Below, piece by piece: positions 26,898-38,421 of a stretch of 64,000 bases of DNA (its first letter is position 1; each line of letters begins with the position of its first letter). Below the pieces are notes generated by a model. The model was given only the letters and a program-made list of their open reading frames with translations. It was not told where the DNA came from and did no database searches. The position numbers were made by a program, and so were the translations under genes. Source of the stretch: Luteimicrobium sp042670205 (lineage in GTDB: Bacteria > Actinomycetota > Actinomycetes > Actinomycetales > Cellulomonadaceae); contig NZ_JBHUWD010000002.1 of NCBI RefSeq assembly GCF_042670205.1, positions 186,001 through 250,000 of the forward strand, in the 5' to 3' direction.

Positions 26898-27920
26898 GTG
26901 CACGACATCCCCACCTGGTTCCGCGCGGTCAGCCTCACGGTGCTCGCGGTCCTGCTCCTGGGCGACCTGTACCTCGTGCGGCGCCGCCCGCACGTGCCGT
27001 CGGTCAAGGAGTGCCTGGCCTGGATCGGGTTCTACGTGGGCCTCGCGCTGGTGTTCGGCGGGCTGCTGTACCTGGTGGGCGGGGGAGCGCCCGCGACCGA
27101 GTTCTACGCCGGGTGGCTGACCGAGTACAGCCTGTCGGTCGACAACCTGTTCGTGTTCGTGCTGATCATGGCGTCGTTCGCGGTGCCCCGCGAGCAGCAG
27201 CAGCGGGTCCTCATGGTGGGCATCGTGATCGCGCTCGTGCTCCGCGGCGTCTTCATCCTCGCGGGCGCCGCGCTCATCGAGCACTTCACCTGGATCTTCT
27301 ACTTCTTCGGCGCGTTCCTCGTCTACACCGCGGTCACGCTCGTACGCGGCGGCGGGGAGGACGAGGAGTACCACGAGAACCGGTTCGTGGGGCTCGTGCG
27401 CCGCGTCCTGCCCGTCACCGACCACTACGACGGGGGCCGCCTCACCACCCGGGTCGACGGGCGGCGGTTCCTGACCCCGCTCCTGATCGTGTTCGTCGCC
27501 ATCGGCACGACGGACCTGCTGTTCGCGTTCGACTCGATCCCCGCGATCTTCGGGCTGACCCAGGACCCGTTCATCGTCTTCACGGCGAACGTCTTCGCGC
27601 TCATGGGCCTGCGCCAGCTGTACTTCCTGCTCGGCGGGCTGCTCGACCGGCTCGTCTACCTGCCGCTCGGCCTGGCCGTCGTGCTCGCGTTCATCGGCGT
27701 GAAGCTCGTCCTCGAGGCGCTGCACGAGAACACGGTGCCCTTCATCAACGGCGGCGACCCGGTCCCGGTGCCCGAGGTGCCCACGTGGCTCTCGCTCGTC
27801 GTGATCGTCGTCGTGCTCGCCGCCGCGACGCTCGCGAGCCTGTGGCGCGCCGGCCGGACCGGGGGCGGCGGGCCGGGCGGGGCTCCTCAGGTCAGGCCTG
27901 CGGCGCCCACGGCCCCATGA
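26898..27920 (+). CDS. TerC family membrane protein (second copy)
   Basis: Paralogue of the preceding gene, 340 residues, same topology. It keeps EYSLSVDNLFVFVLIMASF and GTTDLLFAFDSIPAIFGLT, with an acidic loop EDEEYHENRF. The membrane part aligns almost end to end with the first copy, but the N-terminus (MHDIPTWFRAVSLTVLAVLLLGDLYLV-type helix) differs and a Gly/Pro-rich tail is added. GTG 26898 follows GGAAGGA at 26881-26887. The last 29 bases overlap the end of the convergent YciI gene. The pair may act as a heterodimer or have different metal affinities; neither is shown. Confidence 0.92.
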   Translation: MHDIPTWFRAVSLTVLAVLLLGDLYLVRRRPHVPSVKECLAWIGFYVGLALVFGGLLYLVGGGAPATEFYAGWLTEYSLSVDNLFVFVLIMASFAVPREQQQRVLMVGIVIALVLRGVFILAGAALIEHFTWIFYFFGAFLVYTAVTLVRGGGEDEEYHENRFVGLVRRVLPVTDHYDGGRLTTRVDGRRFLTPLLIVFVAIGTTDLLFAFDSIPAIFGLTQDPFIVFTANVFALMGLRQLYFLLGGLLDRLVYLPLGLAVVLAFIGVKLVLEALHENTVPFINGGDPVPVPEVPTWLSLVVIVVVLAAATLASLWRAGRTGGGGPGGAPQVRPAAPTAP

Positions 27921-28215
27921 CCTGGACCCACGCCCGCAGCTCGCGGTTCGCGACGACGCCGGCCTGCCGGAACGGGTCCTCGTCCAGCAGGGCGGCCGCG
28001 GCGGCCTCGTCCACGGCGGTCACGACGAGCAGCGCGCCGTCGTCCCGGCCCTCGGCCGGGGCCCACGGCCCGGACGCGAGCAGGCTCCCTCGCTCGAGCA
28101 GGTCCGCCAGGAACGCGCGGTGCGACGGCCTCACCTCGTCCCGCGTCACGGTGTCCTCGGTGTAGGTGTAGAGGACGGCGAAGACGGGCTGCGCGGGGGC
28201 GGTGGAGGTGGTCAT
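27892..28215 (-). CDS. YciI-like domain protein
   Basis: Small protein of about 107 residues with a dimeric alpha/beta ferredoxin-like YciI fold: FAVLYTYTEDTVTRDEVRPSHRAFLADLLERG, then LLASGPWAPAEGRDDGALLVVTAVDEAAAAALLDEDPFRQAGVV. The conserved His of SHRAFL and Asp of EDPF match the putative YciI active site. ATG 28215 is preceded at six bases by TTCAAT (complement of 28222-28227), a leaderless arrangement; an ATG six codons upstream is possible. Its 3' end overlaps terC2 on the opposite strand. Enzymatic role unknown. Confidence 0.82.
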   Translation of the reverse strand: MTTSTAPAQPVFAVLYTYTEDTVTRDEVRPSHRAFLADLLERGSLLASGPWAPAEGRDDGALLVVTAVDEAAAAALLDEDPFRQAGVVANRELRAWVQVMGPWAPQA

Positions 28216-28353
28216 GGCGCCATTGAAGCGCACGACGCCGCGCGCTCGCGCGAGTCCTCGCGATGCGGACGTCCGGCACCGCGGGTGTCACGACGACCTC
28301 GAGCGAGCCACGCGCCGATCGCCCTTCACGACGACGCCCGCAGCGAACATCGG

Positions 28354-28369
28354 TCGAACATGTGTGCGA
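28354..28369 (+). promoter_or_regulatory. SOS box (LexA site) upstream of uvrA
   Basis: TCGAAC-ATGT-GTGCGA matches the actinobacterial/Gram-positive LexA consensus TCGAAC-N4-GTTCGA at all but one position. It covers the -35 position of the uvrA promoter, so LexA binding would repress uvrA. Confidence 0.8.
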
Positions 28370-28386
28370 TTGTCAGAGGGGCGCCC

Positions 28387-28398
28387 TACCATGGTGCG

Positions 28399-28399
<1 letters not shown>
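28387..28399 (+). promoter_or_regulatory. Leaderless -10 of uvrA
   Basis: TACCAT (28387-28392) is six bases before GTG 28399. Confidence 0.6.
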
Positions 28400-31278
<2,879 letters not shown>

Positions 31279-31279
31279 A

Positions 31280-31334
31280 CGTCGCCCGGCCGGGCGGGTC
31301 GAGGTCGTCCAGGCGCAGGCGGCCCCGGGCGACG
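31280..31334. terminator. Hairpin between convergent uvrA and OsmC genes
   Basis: CGTCGCCCGG (31280-31289) pairs with CCGGGCGACG (31325-31334) across a 35-base loop, just after the uvrA stop. Confidence 0.5.
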
Positions 31335-31340
31335 CCGGCG

Positions 31341-31832
31341 TCAGGCCTGCGGCTGAGCGATCCGGGCGGGGGCGGGCTCGACCGTGACGGCGAAGTTCAC
31401 CGACCGCGCGAGGAAGCAGTGCTCGTGCGCGAGCTCGTGCACCCGCGCGAGGGCCTCGTCGGAGACGTCCGGCCCGGCGTCCACCGTGACGCGGGGCCGC
31501 AGCGTGACGTCGACGAACTGCCCGGCGCCGCTCGACTCGACGCGCATGCGTCCGGTGGCCTCGTCGGTGTACTCGCGCACCACGATCCCGTGGCTCGACG
31601 CGAGGTGGAGGAACCACAGCATGTGGCAGTCGCTGAGCGAGGCCACGAAGAGCTGCTCGGGCGAGTAGCGCGTCGGGTCGCCCCGGAACGCCGGGTCGGA
31701 CGACGCGGGCAGCGGGGGGAGCCCGGGGAACTCGACCGTGTGGTCGCGCGAGTAGGCCGTGTACGAGCTGGTGCCGGTCGTCCCGGCGCCCGTCCAGGTG
31801 ATGGTGGCGCGGTAGTCGTGGAAGGCTCCCAT
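31341..31832 (-). CDS. OsmC family protein (organic hydroperoxide detoxification type)
   Basis: Thiol peroxidase-fold protein of 163 residues. The two conserved cysteines are present: SLSDCHMLWFLHLAS (about residue 72) and HEHCFLARS (about residue 139). RYSPEQLFVASLS is the standard motif before the first Cys. ATG 31832 is preferred because TAGGGT (complement of 31839-31844) lies six bases before it; a GTG two codons upstream would lie inside that spacing. Convergent with uvrA and divergent from uvrC. The FxHDYRATITWTGAG N-terminus is typical of the OsmC/YhfA-like subgroup. Confidence 0.9.
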   Translation of the reverse strand: MGAFHDYRATITWTGAGTTGTSSYTAYSRDHTVEFPGLPPLPASSDPAFRGDPTRYSPEQLFVASLSDCHMLWFLHLASSHGIVVREYTDEATGRMRVESSGAGQFVDVTLRPRVTVDAGPDVSDEALARVHELAHEHCFLARSVNFAVTVEPAPARIAQPQA

Positions 31833-31907
31833 GGCCACACCCTAGTGGTGCGCGTCACACCCCGCGCGTGCCCACGGGCGCGCACCCGGAGCGTCGGTGG
31901 GCCCGAC

Positions 31908-31921
31908 TAGGCTCGTCTGTA
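31908..31921 (+). promoter_or_regulatory. Leaderless -10 of uvrC
   Basis: TAGGCT (31908-31913) is seven bases before ATG 31921. No SOS box seen. This would drive the uvrC-rapZ-yvcK run. Confidence 0.55.
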
Positions 31922-34110
31922 TGGCCGATCCCGCGACGTACCGCCCTGCCCCGGGAGAGGTGCCGACCGACCCGGGCGTGTACCGGTTCCGTGACCAGCA
32001 CGGTCGCGTGATCTACGTCGGCAAGGCGAAGAACCTGCGGTCCCGGCTGGCGAACTACTTCCAGGACGTCGCGAACCTCCACCCGCGCACGCAGACGATG
32101 GTGACGACGGCGGCGTCAGTCGAATGGACCGTGGTCGGGACCGAGGTCGAGGCCCTCGCGCTCGAGTACTCCTGGATCCAGGAGTTCGACCCGAGGTTCA
32201 ACGTGAAGTACCGGGACGACAAGTCCTACCCGTACCTCGCGGTCACCCTGGGGGAGGAGTTCCCCCGCGCGCAGGTGATGCGCGGCGCGAAGCGGCCCGG
32301 CACCCGGTACTTCGGGCCCTACGGGCACGCCTGGGCGATCCGCGAGACCCTCGACCTCCTGCTGAGGGTCTTCCCGGTCCGGACCTGCTCGTCGGGCGTG
32401 TTCCGCCGTGCGCACCAGACGGGCCGGCCGTGCCTGCTCGGGTACATCGACAAGTGCTCGGCGCCCTGCGTCGGGCGGATCAGCCCCGAGGACCACCGCG
32501 CCCTCGCCGAGGACTTCTGCGACTTCATGGCCGGCGACACCGCGCGCTTCGTCAAGCGCCTCACGGCCCGCATGCAGGAGGCCGCGGCGTCGATGGAGTA
32601 CGAGCAGGCCGCCCGCCTGCGCGACGACATCCAGGCCCTGGAGCGTGCGACCGAGAAGAACGCCGTCGTCCTGGGCGACGGCACCGACGCCGACGTGTTC
32701 GCGCTCGTCGGGGACGAGCTCGAGGCGGCGGTCCAGGTCTTCCACGTGCGCGGGGGCCGCATCCGCGGCCAGCGCGGCTGGGTGGTCGAGAAGGTCGAGG
32801 ACGTCACCGACGCAGAGCTCGTCGAGCACCTGCTCCAGCAGGTCTACGGCGCGGACGACGAGCGCGTCTCCGACCCCGCGGACCGGGCGGCGGTCCGCCG
32901 GAGCGGGCGGACCGCGGATCGGGGCGCCGAGTCGCGTCGCACCCGCACCAACGACGCGGTCCCGCGCGAGGTCCTGGTCCCGGTCCTGCCGTCCAACCAC
33001 GACGAGGTCACCGCGTGGCTCACCGGGCTGCGCGGCGCGCGCGTCGACGTCCGGGTCGCGCAGCGTGGCGACAAGGCCGAGCTGGCCAGAACCGTCCGCA
33101 CCAACGCCGAGCACGCCCTCGCCCTGCACCGGACCCGCCGCTCGGGCGACCTGACGACCCGGTCGCAGGCGCTCCGCGAGATCCAGGAGGCGCTCGGCCT
33201 CGACACGGCGCCGCTGCGGATCGAGTGCTACGACGTCTCGCACAACCAGGGCACCTACCAGTCCGCGTCGATGGTGGTGTTCGAGGACGGGCTGCCGCGC
33301 AAGAGCGAGTACCGCCGGTTCGCCGTGCGCGGGCCCGAGGGCGACGGCGCCCGCGACGACACGGCCGCGATGCACGAGGTCCTGACCCGCCGGTTCCGCC
33401 GCTACCTCGAGGCACGCGACGGGGTGTCCGACGTCGAGCTCGACTCGGTCGAGGAGGACGCCCCCGCCCGCCGCGCGAGCGACGTGACGGGCTCGTCCGG
33501 CCCCGTCTCCGGGCCGGCCACACCCGTGGACGAGGACGGTCGGCCCCGCCGCTTCGCGTACCCGCCCAACCTCGTCGTCGTCGACGGCGGCCCGCCCCAG
33601 GTCGCGGCCGCGGCACGCGCGCTCGAGGAGCTCGGCGTGACCGACGTCGCGCTGTGCGGCCTCGCCAAGCGCCTCGAGGAGGTCTGGCTGCCGGGCGAGG
33701 AGTACCCGGTCATCCTCGAGCGCTCGTCCGAGGGGCTCTACCTCCTCCAGCGCGTCCGCGACGAGGCGCACCGGTTCGCGATCACCTACCACCGCAGCCG
33801 CCGCAGCAAGGGCATGACGGTCTCCGCGCTCGACGACGTCCCCGGCCTCGGGCCCGCACGCCGCAAGGCGCTGCTCGCGACGTTCGGCTCCGTCAAGAAG
33901 CTCCGGGCCGCGACGGCCGAGGAGATCGCGACCGTCCCCGGCATCGGCGACGCGACCGCGCGCGCCGTCGTCGCCGCGCTCGCCCCCCGCGACGGCGGTG
34001 CCGAGCGCGGAGCCGACCCCGCCGCGCCCCAGGACGGCGAGGGCCGGTCCGACGGCACGCAGCCCGAGACGACCGTCCCGGCACCGTCCGCTGGCATGCT
34101 GGACGGATGA
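31921..34110 (+). CDS. uvrC: Excinuclease ABC subunit C
   Basis: Dual-incision nuclease of excision repair. 729 residues, about 100 more than E. coli. N-terminal GIY-YIG nuclease (GVYRFRDQHGRVIYVGKAKN, residues about 19-38), UVR motif (FVKRLTARMQEAAASMEYEQAARLRDDI, about 210-240) and the RNase H-like domain with IECYDVSHNQGT and NLVVVDGGPPQ follow. Tandem helix-hairpin-helix motifs (VPGLGPARRKALLATFGS, IATVPGIGDATARAV) come near the end. Two hydrophilic insertions (about 318-345 and 512-540) and a Pro/Asp-rich C-terminal tail account for the extra length. The stop overlaps the rapZ ATG. Confidence 0.96.
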   Translation: MADPATYRPAPGEVPTDPGVYRFRDQHGRVIYVGKAKNLRSRLANYFQDVANLHPRTQTMVTTAASVEWTVVGTEVEALALEYSWIQEFDPRFNVKYRDDKSYPYLAVTLGEEFPRAQVMRGAKRPGTRYFGPYGHAWAIRETLDLLLRVFPVRTCSSGVFRRAHQTGRPCLLGYIDKCSAPCVGRISPEDHRALAEDFCDFMAGDTARFVKRLTARMQEAAASMEYEQAARLRDDIQALERATEKNAVVLGDGTDADVFALVGDELEAAVQVFHVRGGRIRGQRGWVVEKVEDVTDAELVEHLLQQVYGADDERVSDPADRAAVRRSGRTADRGAESRRTRTNDAVPREVLVPVLPSNHDEVTAWLTGLRGARVDVRVAQRGDKAELARTVRTNAEHALALHRTRRSGDLTTRSQALREIQEALGLDTAPLRIECYDVSHNQGTYQSASMVVFEDGLPRKSEYRRFAVRGPEGDGARDDTAAMHEVLTRRFRRYLEARDGVSDVELDSVEEDAPARRASDVTGSSGPVSGPATPVDEDGRPRRFAYPPNLVVVDGGPPQVAAAARALEELGVTDVALCGLAKRLEEVWLPGEEYPVILERSSEGLYLLQRVRDEAHRFAITYHRSRRSKGMTVSALDDVPGLGPARRKALLATFGSVKKLRAATAEEIATVPGIGDATARAVVAALAPRDGGAERGADPAAPQDGEGRSDGTQPETTVPAPSAGMLDG

Positions 34111-35045
34111 GCCACGAGCCCGATCCCTCGACCGTCCCCGTCGGCATCCCCGCGGTCGAGGCCGCGACGCCCGCCCCCGAGGCCACCGAGCGCGAGGTCA
34201 TGATCGTCACCGGCATGTCCGGGGCGGGGCGGACCCGCGCCGCCGCCGTCCTGGAGGACCTGGGCTGGTACGTCGTCGACAACCTCCCGCCCCGCATGAT
34301 CGTCCCGCTCGTCGACCTCATGACCCGCACCGGTTCGCCCGTGGAGCGGATCGCCGCCGTCGTCGACGCGCGGGGGCGCGAGTTCTTCTCGGACCTCGAG
34401 GAGGTCCTGGGGCACCTGCGCCAGGCCGGGGTGTTCTACCGGATCCTCTACCTCGACGCGTCCGACGAGGTGCTCGTCCGCCGCTTCGAGCAGGTCCGCC
34501 GTCCGCACCCGCTGCAGGGCGAGGGCCGCGTGCTCGACGGGCTCGCCGCCGAGCGCCGGCTCCTCGCGCGCGTCCAGGAGCGAGCCGACGTCGCGATCGA
34601 CACGTCCGTGCTCACCGTCCACGACCTCGCCCGCGAGGTCCGGGCCGCGGTGGCCGACGGCGCACCCGACACGCTGCGCGTCAACGTCGTCGCGTTCGGC
34701 TTCAAGTACGGGCTCCCGCTCGACGCCGACCACGTCGTCGACGTCCGGTTCCTCGCCAACCCGTACTGGATCACCGAGCTACGGCACCTGACGGGCCGCG
34801 ACGCGCCCGTCCGCGACTACGTGCTCGCGCGGCCCGGGGCGCTCGAGTTCGTCGAACGGTACGTCTGGGCGCTCGAGCCCGTCCTGGCCGGGTACCTGCA
34901 CGAGGAGAAGCGGTACGTCACGATCGCCGTCGGGTGCACGGGCGGCAAGCACCGCTCCGTCGCGATCGCCGAGGAGCTCGCCGCACGGCTGCGGCGCCAC
35001 GGGGAGCGCGTGCTGGTCACGGCACGCGACCTCGGGAAGGAGTGA
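34107..35045 (+). CDS. rapZ: RNase adapter/nucleotide-binding protein RapZ
   Basis: P-loop protein of 312 residues. In E. coli it regulates GlmZ sRNA decay; the actinobacterial role is not defined. The Walker A is VTGMSGAGRTRA (about residue 34) with Arg where other phyla have Lys; mycobacterial RapZ shows the same change. DNLPPRMI, the RRPHPL region and the C-terminal domain (FGFKYGLPLDADHVVDVRFL, ...GCTGGKHRSVAIAEEL) are typical. ATG 34107 overlaps the uvrC stop. The N-terminal 25 residues are Pro/Glu-rich and extra. Confidence 0.94.
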   Translation: MSHEPDPSTVPVGIPAVEAATPAPEATEREVMIVTGMSGAGRTRAAAVLEDLGWYVVDNLPPRMIVPLVDLMTRTGSPVERIAAVVDARGREFFSDLEEVLGHLRQAGVFYRILYLDASDEVLVRRFEQVRRPHPLQGEGRVLDGLAAERRLLARVQERADVAIDTSVLTVHDLAREVRAAVADGAPDTLRVNVVAFGFKYGLPLDADHVVDVRFLANPYWITELRHLTGRDAPVRDYVLARPGALEFVERYVWALEPVLAGYLHEEKRYVTIAVGCTGGKHRSVAIAEELAARLRRHGERVLVTARDLGKE

Positions 35046-35047
35046 GG

Positions 35048-36013
35048 GTGGGTCCACGCAGCACGTCCCCGGCCGTCGTCGCGCTCGGCGGGGGGCACGG
35101 GCTGTCGGCGTCGCTCGCGGCGCTCCGGCTGCTCTCCGAACGGCTCACGGCGGTCGTGACCGTCGCCGACGACGGCGGGTCCTCCGGCCGCCTGCGCACC
35201 GAGCTCGGCGTGCTCCCGCCTGGTGACCTGCGGATGGCGCTGTCCGCCCTGTGCGACGACTCCGAGTGGGGACGCACCTGGAGCGACCTGCTCCAGCACC
35301 GGTTCCGCTCCGACGGCGAGCTCGACCACCACGCCGTCGGGAACCTCATCATCGTCGCGCTCTGGCAGATCCTCGGGGACACCGTCGGCGGACTCGACTG
35401 GGTCGGACGCCTCCTGGGCGTGCACGGGCGCGTCCTGCCCATGTCGTCGGTCCCGCTCGCGATCGAGGCCGACTGCCGCGTCGACGGCGACCTCGTCACG
35501 GTCCGCGGGCAGAGCCAGGTCGCCAAGGCCCCCGGCCCGATCGAGGAGCTCCGCATGGAGCCGCCCGACGCCGCCGCCTGCGAGGAGACCATCGCCGCGA
35601 TCCGCGAGGCCGACTGGGTCGTCCTCGGCCCCGGCTCCTGGTACACGTCCGTGATCACCCACCTGCTGGTCCCCGACCTCGCCGCGGCGCTCCACGAGAC
35701 CTCCGCCCGCCGGTGCGTCACGCTCAACCTCGAGCCCGAGGTCGGCGAGACCGACGGGCTCGGGCCCACCGAGCACCTCGAGCTGCTGCACCGCTACGCC
35801 CCCGACCTCCGGATCGACGCCGTCGTCGCCGACCCGTCCGCCGTCGACGACACCGACCGCCTGGCGCTCGCGGCCGACCGGATGGGCGCGCGCCTGCTGC
35901 TGCGCCAGGTGAGCCGGGGCGACGGGTCGCCGCGGCACGACCCGCTGCGGCTCGCGACCGCCTACCAGGACGCGTTCGACGGGTTCTGGGGCGACGTCGG
36001 GACGCGGGCCTGA
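35048..36013 (+). CDS. yvcK: YvcK/CofD-like gluconeogenesis factor
   Basis: 321 residues. The family binds UDP-sugars and is needed for growth on gluconeogenic carbon and for cell-wall homeostasis in Bacillus and mycobacteria (CuvA). The N-terminal ALGGGHGLSASLAALR is the nucleotide-binding loop; VADDGGSSGRLR, PPGDLRMALSAL and DHHAVGNLIIVALWQI are family signatures. GTG 35048 is preferred over GTG 35042 because AAGGAG (35037-35042) then has a five-base spacing. It follows rapZ by two bases and precedes whiA, the conserved rapZ-yvcK-whiA trio. Confidence 0.94.
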   Translation: MGPRSTSPAVVALGGGHGLSASLAALRLLSERLTAVVTVADDGGSSGRLRTELGVLPPGDLRMALSALCDDSEWGRTWSDLLQHRFRSDGELDHHAVGNLIIVALWQILGDTVGGLDWVGRLLGVHGRVLPMSSVPLAIEADCRVDGDLVTVRGQSQVAKAPGPIEELRMEPPDAAACEETIAAIREADWVVLGPGSWYTSVITHLLVPDLAAALHETSARRCVTLNLEPEVGETDGLGPTEHLELLHRYAPDLRIDAVVADPSAVDDTDRLALAADRMGARLLLRQVSRGDGSPRHDPLRLATAYQDAFDGFWGDVGTRA

Positions 36014-36026
36014 CGACGGCGGGTGG

Positions 36027-36039
36027 CAGGATGCTCCCA
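36027..36039 (+). promoter_or_regulatory. Leaderless -10 of whiA
   Basis: CAGGAT (36027-36032) is six bases before ATG 36039, so whiA may have its own start in addition to read-through from yvcK. Confidence 0.45.
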
Positions 36040-37019
36040 TGGCGCTGACCGCACAGGTGAAGGAAGAGCTCGCACGGCTGGCCGTGGACAGGACGTCCTA
36101 CCGCAAGGCCGAGGTCTCCGCGACGCTCCGCTTCGCAGGCGGGCTGCACATCATCTCGGGCCGGATCGTGATCGAGGCCGAGCTCGACACCGCAGCGGCG
36201 GCGCGGCGCCTGCGCCAGGCGATCCTCGAGGTCTTCGGGCACTCGAGCGAGGTCATCGTGGTCTCGCCGAGCGGGCTGCGTCGCCAGACGCGGTACGTGG
36301 TCCGGGTGGTGCGCGACGGCGAGTCCCTGGCACGCCAGACGGGCCTGCTGGACGCGCGGGGGCGCCCGGTGCGGGGCCTGTCGCCGCAGATCGTGTCCGC
36401 GGGGGTGGGGGAGGCGGAGTCGGCGTGGCGCGGCGCCTTCCTCGCCCACGGCTCGCTCACCGAGCCCGGCCGGTCGGCCGCCCTCGAGGTCACGTGCCCC
36501 GGGCCCGAGGCCGCGCTCGCCCTGGTCGGCGCCGCGCGCCGGCTCGGGATCCAGGCCAAGGCGCGCGAGGTGCGGGGCATCGACCGCGTGGTGATCAGGG
36601 ACGGCGACGCGATCAGCGCGATGCTGACCCGCCTCGGCGCGCACGACACCGTCCTCGTGTGGGAGGAGCGGCGGACCCGTCGTGAGGTCCGGGGGACCGC
36701 GAACCGCCTCGCGAACTTCGACGACGCGAACCTGCGCCGGTCCGCGCGCGCGGCGGTCGCCGCGGGGGCCCGGGTCGAGCGGGCGTTCGAGATCCTGGGC
36801 GACGAGATGCCCGAGCACCTGCGCGAGGCCGGCGAGCTCCGGCTCGCGCACAAGCAGGCGTCGCTCGAGGAGCTGGGTCAGCTCGCCGACCCCCCGCTGA
36901 CCAAGGACGCGGTGGCCGGCCGCATCCGCCGCCTGCTGGCCACGGCGGACAAGCGGGCCGCGGAGCTCGGGGTCCCGGACACCGAGGCGGGGCTCAGCCC
37001 CGACATGCTCGAGCTCTGA
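36039..37019 (+). CDS. whiA: DNA-binding protein WhiA
   Basis: Regulator with a LAGLIDADG-like N-terminal domain and a C-terminal helix-turn-helix. It controls sporulation septation with WhiB in Streptomyces and affects division elsewhere. 326 residues. The start MALTAQVKEELARL and KAEVSATLRFAGGLHI are hallmarks; VRGTANRLANFDDANLRRS links to the HTH region (LRLAHKQASLEELGQLADPPLTKDAVAGRIRRL). Nuclease residues of LAGLIDADG enzymes are not expected in this family. It follows yvcK by 25 bases. Confidence 0.95.
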   Translation: MALTAQVKEELARLAVDRTSYRKAEVSATLRFAGGLHIISGRIVIEAELDTAAAARRLRQAILEVFGHSSEVIVVSPSGLRRQTRYVVRVVRDGESLARQTGLLDARGRPVRGLSPQIVSAGVGEAESAWRGAFLAHGSLTEPGRSAALEVTCPGPEAALALVGAARRLGIQAKAREVRGIDRVVIRDGDAISAMLTRLGAHDTVLVWEERRTRREVRGTANRLANFDDANLRRSARAAVAAGARVERAFEILGDEMPEHLREAGELRLAHKQASLEELGQLADPPLTKDAVAGRIRRLLATADKRAAELGVPDTEAGLSPDMLEL

Positions 37020-37269
37020 GGTGCCCGCGCTTTGTCGGTGTCCGACAGACGGGCGCGTCTCACCTGCAGAACACCACGAGGCGACCAAGGTCACATCGGG
37101 TATAGGCTTTGGGCGTCGGGAAACCTGCGAAACCCCACCTTCGGACCTCGGTCGAGGCTCGAGGTGCGTTCTCAGTCAGGTTCGCCCCCCCGCGTACGCC
37201 GATGTACGACAACGTTCGACAACAACCGTGTGCGTCGGAGCAGAACCGGCGCGCCCTGAGGAGGGCATA
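37020..37269 (+). promoter_or_regulatory. Leader/promoter region of gap with an inverted repeat
   Basis: 250 bases without a gene. TGTCGG-TGT-CCGACA (37033-37047) is a perfect inverted repeat just after whiA, either a small terminator or an operator. TATAGGCT (37100-37107) is the best -10 candidate but lacks a clear -35. ACGACAACGTTCGACAAC near 37207-37224 is a short tandem repeat. GAGGAGGG just before GTG 37270 is the ribosome-binding site. Confidence 0.5.
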
Positions 37270-38277
<1,008 letters not shown>

Positions 38278-38325
38278 CGCTCGACGTGCCCGCCGTGCGA
38301 GTCCTCGCACGACACCCGTAGCACC

Positions 38326-38376
38326 CGATGCCCGCGCCGGGCCGTGGCTCCCACGCCTCGGCCGGCGCGGGCATCG
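38326..38376 (+). terminator. Hairpin between gap and pgk (attenuator or partial terminator)
   Basis: Arms 38326-38340 and 38362-38376 are perfectly complementary (15 bp). The 21-base loop can form its own GTGG/CCAC stem. It lies inside the glycolytic operon, 45 bases before pgk, and could set gap mRNA above pgk-tpiA or stabilise the gap 3' end. Confidence 0.7.
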
Positions 38377-38421
38377 TCGTGTGACGGCACCCCCGCCCTC
38401 CGCACCCCTCAAGGAGCAGCC

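Noticed and set aside
28370..28392. TTGTCA at 28370-28375 as -35 of uvrA
   Set aside because: The distance to TACCAT is only 11 bases, too short for sigma-70.
35042..35048. GTG 35042 as the yvcK start
   Set aside because: It lies on the ribosome-binding site AAGGAG; GTG 35048 has proper spacing. The difference is two residues.
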